From DATCDR01 sp036510575 (GTDB lineage: Bacteria; Actinomycetota; Acidimicrobiia; Acidimicrobiales; Bog-793): DNA of 16,287 nucleotides. The notes under the pieces are model-generated. The model searched no databases, was not told the DNA's origin, and saw nothing but the letters and a program-made list of their open reading frames with translations. Shown here piece by piece: positions 13,457-16,287 of the stretch. The first letter of the stretch is position 1, and each line of letters starts with the position of its first letter. The DNA lies in assembly GCA_036510575.1 (NCBI GenBank), contig DATCDR010000137.1:1-16287 (forward strand), in the 5' to 3' direction. Both the position numbers and the translations under genes were made by a program.

Positions 13457-13639
13457 CTATGCGCTCGTCTTTAAGACGGTGGGTGTCTCGCAGGTACAGC
13501 AGATCTCGTCGGTCATCTCGTTGTTGCACGAGATACAAAATCGTAGACGGAGCAGATTCTTCGCTACTTCGATCTGGCCGAGTGCCCGTGTGGCTGCGTC
13601 GTCCGATGGCGCTGGCGCTTTGTGGTGAGCGTGAACCAT
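13457..13639 (-). CDS. Possible small zinc-ribbon protein, perhaps frameshifted
   Basis: 60 aa. It contains CISCNNEMTDEICCTC, a C-x2-C-x8-C-x2-C pattern (Cys35, 38, 47, 50), as in zinc ribbons. ATG 13639 has GGAG five bases upstream. Shortly after the ribbon the frame ends at 13457. In the overlapping frame the same strand continues as LKDERIAKALGGLAEPLTALVKKLA and stops at 13398, which looks like a natural helical C-terminus. A single-base indel near 13467-13475, or ribosomal frameshifting, would join the two into about 80 residues. No homolog is recognised; the ORF may also be spurious. Confidence 0.45.
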   Translation of the reverse strand: MVHAHHKAPAPSDDAATRALGQIEVAKNLLRLRFCISCNNEMTDEICCTCETPTVLKTSA

Positions 13640-14279
13640 CTGGTCTCCGATCAGATTCGAGACGAATCGAGGGTACCGCGTCGGGCCAATCCATCTTCGT
13701 CGGTCGGCGCGATCTTGGGCGGTGGAGTGTTTAGACGATTCGAATCGAACGGGGATTTTCGATCGTTCACGGCTGCGCGGAACGCCGATATGGCCGTCAC
13801 GAAGCGTCCAGTCGTCTGTTTCGACGTCTTCGGGATTTTTGAGGCGACCGGGATTATTACAAATTCGCTGCTTACCGCGTTGCCTCGACTGAACGGCACT
13901 GCCCGCGTACCCGCTGACCTGCACGAACGCCCGCCGATTCGGTGGAGAACCGGTGTCGTGAGAGTAGGCAAGATCCTCGGCCGCGCTTGGACACAAGAAG
14001 GCAGAAAGTCGCAGTTCAACACCGGTAAGTGGCGCAGAAATCGCTGCTCGGCATTACGAGACTGCTGCGGCTAGGCAGCCGAACCTGTCGATGTTGGGTC
14101 TGTGTGAGAAATGAGAGGAGAGCGTTAGGGAGTGCCCACGCGCTCGGACATCGGCGGCTGGCGCCTCTACGGTCGTCATCGAACCGACATGTTGTCGATT
14201 CGATGAGGGTGGGTACGGACAGGTCATGCATCGTTGTTGCAGCCCCGACCGCCTGCTGGAGAATTTGGGGAGGCAGTAG
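13640..14279. other. Gene-poor region upstream of the kelch gene
   Basis: Several open frames cross this stretch on both strands but none has protein-like composition, a good ribosome-binding site or a recognised motif. It holds a 12-bp palindrome CGATTCGAATCG (13736-13747), AT-richer patches around 13840-13870, and the hairpin at 14176-14206. It probably contains the promoter and long leader of the kelch gene. Confidence 0.5.
14176..14206. promoter_or_regulatory. Long hairpin or operator upstream of the kelch gene
   Basis: TCATCGAA (14176-14183) pairs with TTCGATGA (14199-14206), and CGACA (14185-14189) pairs with TGTCG (14193-14197), with one C-A mismatch and a TGT loop: 13 paired bases in 31. 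It ends 73 bp before the ATG at 14280. It could be a leader hairpin or a regulator-binding palindrome. Confidence 0.55.
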
Positions 14280-16287
14280 ATGCGAATAACAAGAAACCGG
14301 GAGAATAGGGGTTGCGAGGTTCGCAGACGACCTCTCCGTTCAATCGCCCTAGTCGGTTCCGCGGTGCTCGGCGCCGGCGGACTTTTCGGCGTAGCGCTCG
14401 GATCCGCCGGCGCCGCGACGCTGAACGCCTGGACTTCGGCGGGAACGCTCGGGACAGCTCGTGCAGGCGCCACTGCGACGGTGCTCACCAACGGTGGGGT
14501 ACTCCTCGCCGGAGGAACGACCGGCACCGTCTCCACCGACACGCTCGCGACTACCGCGGAGCTCTACTCGCTGTCGTCGAATGCCTGGACTGCAACGGCA
14601 AGCGGCGCACCTGTGGTCGCCAATGCCGTCTCTGCACTGCTTCCGAACGGCAATGTCTTAGTTGCTGGAGGTTCCGCCGCCGGCGGCACCGCGACGAACC
14701 TGGCGGCGATCTACGACCCGACGACCAACGTCTGGAGCGCCGCCGCGGCGATGCCAAGTGGCGACGCTGTCTTTGGCGCATCTGCGGTGACCTTGCAGAA
14801 CGGATCGATCCTCGTTGTCGGAGGTGACACCGGGACGCTCACCGCTCCTGTCCCATCGGCGCTGGTCAGCATCTACACCCCAACCACTGGTGCATGGACC
14901 GCGATGAACACGATGGCGACCGCACGAGCATTTCTCAGCGCGACGCTGCTTGGAAATGGCAACGTCGTAGTCGCAGGCGGCCAGACTGTGGTCAGCTCGA
15001 CGGCGACGGTGGCGACAACCGCTGAGGTGTACTCACCGACGCAGAACACCTGGAGCGCGGCAGGCGCGCTCGTGACGCCGCGCTCGAACGCCCGATCGGC
15101 ACTGCTCCCCTCGGGACAGGTTCTCCTCGTCGGTGGTCAAAATGCTGCAGGAACCGCGATTTCGAACGCGGAGCTCTACACCCCGGCTACGAACTCCTGG
15201 AGCGCAACCGGCTCACTAGCTACTGCTCGGACGAACGCCGTCGTGACCGCCCTACCAACTGGCCAGGTAATTGCCGCAGGCGGCTCTGACGGAGGTTCGA
15301 ACACGTGGGCGACCACCGAGTTCTACAGCCCCGCCGTTGGAACGTGGGCAGCGGGTGCCAGTTTGACGAACGCCCGCGCGAATGCTTCGAGCGTGTTGTT
15401 GCCAGGCGGGACCTTGTTGGCCATCGGCGGCGAAGCCGCTGGGATCGCGCTTGCCAGTGCCGAGTCCTACTTCGCAGCTGCACCTGCCGCGTTCAGCTCC
15501 GCCGCGACGTTGACCGCCGTGACGGGAGCGACGACCAGCTTCCCAATCCAGGCGACCGGTACGCCACTTCCAACGATCGCCGAGAACGGAACGTTGCCCC
15601 CTGGGCTTTCCTTCGCGGCTGGTGCTGCCGGTGCGGCGACGATCTCGGGTACTGCTACCGGTCCAATCGGTGCCTTCCCGGTTACTTTGACCGCAACGAA
15701 CGGGGACGGCACAGCTGCCACCCAGACGCTCACGATCACGGTCGCCCAACCTGCATCGCCGGGGTATCTGCTCGCGGCCAAGTCGGGGACGGTCTACGCG
15801 TACGGCCAGGCAGTAAAGGCGAGCTCGCTCGTAGTCAGCGCGACCAAGCGTCCAGTAGTTGCGGTCGGACGTAGTGCTGGGACGAAGGGCTACTACCTCG
15901 TGACCGCGCTCGGCAACGTCTACAACGAGGGCGGTGCACCGTTTTACGGCTCGCCCGCGCACAAGCGCCTCGTGACGCCGATCGGTGCTTTTGCCAGCAC
16001 GCCCGACGGAAAGGGCTACTGGCTGAGCGAGCAGAACGGCACGGTGTTTGCCTACGGTGACGCCGTCACCTACGCCGCGCTGTCGCTGAATGCCAAAGTG
16101 CGGCCGGTGGTCGCTATGGCGTCGAGTAGTGACGGGAAGGGCTACTACCTCGTCACCTCGCTCGGCAACGTCTACAACGAGGGCGACGCGGTCTTCTACG
16201 GCTCAAAGGCAAAGGCGCATCTGCCGCATCCAATCACCGCATTCGCGATGAGCGCCGACGCCAAGGGCTACTTCCTCGTCTCGTCTG
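14280..16287 (+). CDS. Secreted kelch-repeat / Ig-like / GYYLV-repeat surface protein (3' partial)
   Basis: At least 669 codons, open at the right edge. ATG 14280 has GGGGAGG six bases upstream. A signal peptide is clear: basic residues to about 22, hydrophobic IALVGSAVLGAGGLFGVALG, cleavage near SAGAA (45-46). Residues ~47-397 form about six kelch-type blades; each has LPNGNVLVAGG-like and AELYSPTTNTW-like motifs, suggesting one complete beta-propeller. Residues ~404-490 are a putative Ig domain (LPPGLSF...TISGTATGPIGAFPVTLTATN). From 495 on, repeats of ~35 residues appear (KGYYLVTALGNVYNEGG, KGYWLSEQNGTVFAYGD, KGYYLVTSLGNVYNEGD), probably a second propeller. Repeats like these are frequent in exported Acidimicrobiia proteins. 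A role in adhesion or carbohydrate binding is inference. Confidence 0.9.
   Translation, partial: MRITRNRENRGCEVRRRPLRSIALVGSAVLGAGGLFGVALGSAGAATLNAWTSAGTLGTARAGATATVLTNGGVLLAGGTTGTVSTDTLATTAELYSLSSNAWTATASGAPVVANAVSALLPNGNVLVAGGSAAGGTATNLAAIYDPTTNVWSAAAAMPSGDAVFGASAVTLQNGSILVVGGDTGTLTAPVPSALVSIYTPTTGAWTAMNTMATARAFLSATLLGNGNVVVAGGQTVVSSTATVATTAEVYSPTQNTWSAAGALVTPRSNARSALLPSGQVLLVGGQNAAGTAISNAELYTPATNSWSATGSLATARTNAVVTALPTGQVIAAGGSDGGSNTWATTEFYSPAVGTWAAGASLTNARANASSVLLPGGTLLAIGGEAAGIALASAESYFAAAPAAFSSAATLTAVTGATTSFPIQATGTPLPTIAENGTLPPGLSFAAGAAGAATISGTATGPIGAFPVTLTATNGDGTAATQTLTITVAQPASPGYLLAAKSGTVYAYGQAVKASSLVVSATKRPVVAVGRSAGTKGYYLVTALGNVYNEGGAPFYGSPAHKRLVTPIGAFASTPDGKGYWLSEQNGTVFAYGDAVTYAALSLNAKVRPVVAMASSSDGKGYYLVTSLGNVYNEGDAVFYGSKAKAHLPHPITAFAMSADAKGYFLVSS

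Noticed and set aside
13784..13791. GCCGATAT, close to a sigma-28 -10 element, upstream of the kelch gene.
   Set aside because: No -35 partner and nearly 490 bp before the start codon.
13622..14074. 150-codon plus-strand frame and a 123-codon minus-strand frame in the gene-poor region.
   Set aside because: Neither has protein-like composition, recognised motifs or a convincing start.

Overview
The window is high-GC bacterial DNA. Gene style points to an actinobacterium, most likely of the class Acidimicrobiia. The evidence is frequent GTG starts, G-rich ribosome-binding sites, actinobacterial-looking families (DUF6629, a DUF4286-like tandem protein, a LapA-domain protein, a short winged-helix regulator) and a secreted protein with kelch and 'GYYLVTxLGNVYNEG' repeats. 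The taxonomic call is inference. No tRNA, rRNA, CRISPR array, phage or transposase gene was seen.

Left part (1-7250), metabolic and accessory genes: an aldo/keto reductase (minus) with a strong terminator hairpin; a small CxxC protein coupled by an ATGA overlap to a VOC/glyoxalase-fold protein; an FMN-dependent alpha-hydroxy-acid dehydrogenase; a complete Phd/YefM-RelE type toxin-antitoxin pair with two TGTACA operator hexamers touching the antitoxin start codon; a tandem 78-bp intergenic repeat; a YbjQ-family protein; a second VOC protein; a two-domain ferredoxin-like-fold protein; and a cytidylate-kinase-like P-loop protein.

Middle (7380-9775), regulation: a small winged-helix regulator, a LapA-like two-helix membrane protein, a long gene-free stretch, and a FliA/WhiG-type sigma factor. 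The regulator and sigma genes share an upstream palindrome, CTAGT-N8-ACTAG. Between the sigma gene and the next, convergent gene lies a 103-bp structure with perfect 25-bp inverted arms.

Right part (9775-16287), surface and secreted proteins: a secreted protein with two FN3-like domains, preceded by a small overlapping ORF; a DUF6629 membrane protein; a transglutaminase-like cysteine-enzyme family protein; a possible small zinc-ribbon protein with signs of a frameshift; and a long secreted kelch/Ig/repeat protein that runs off the right edge. One reading, which is a hypothesis only, is that the regulator and the sigma factor control a cell-surface programme that includes the neighbouring secreted proteins.
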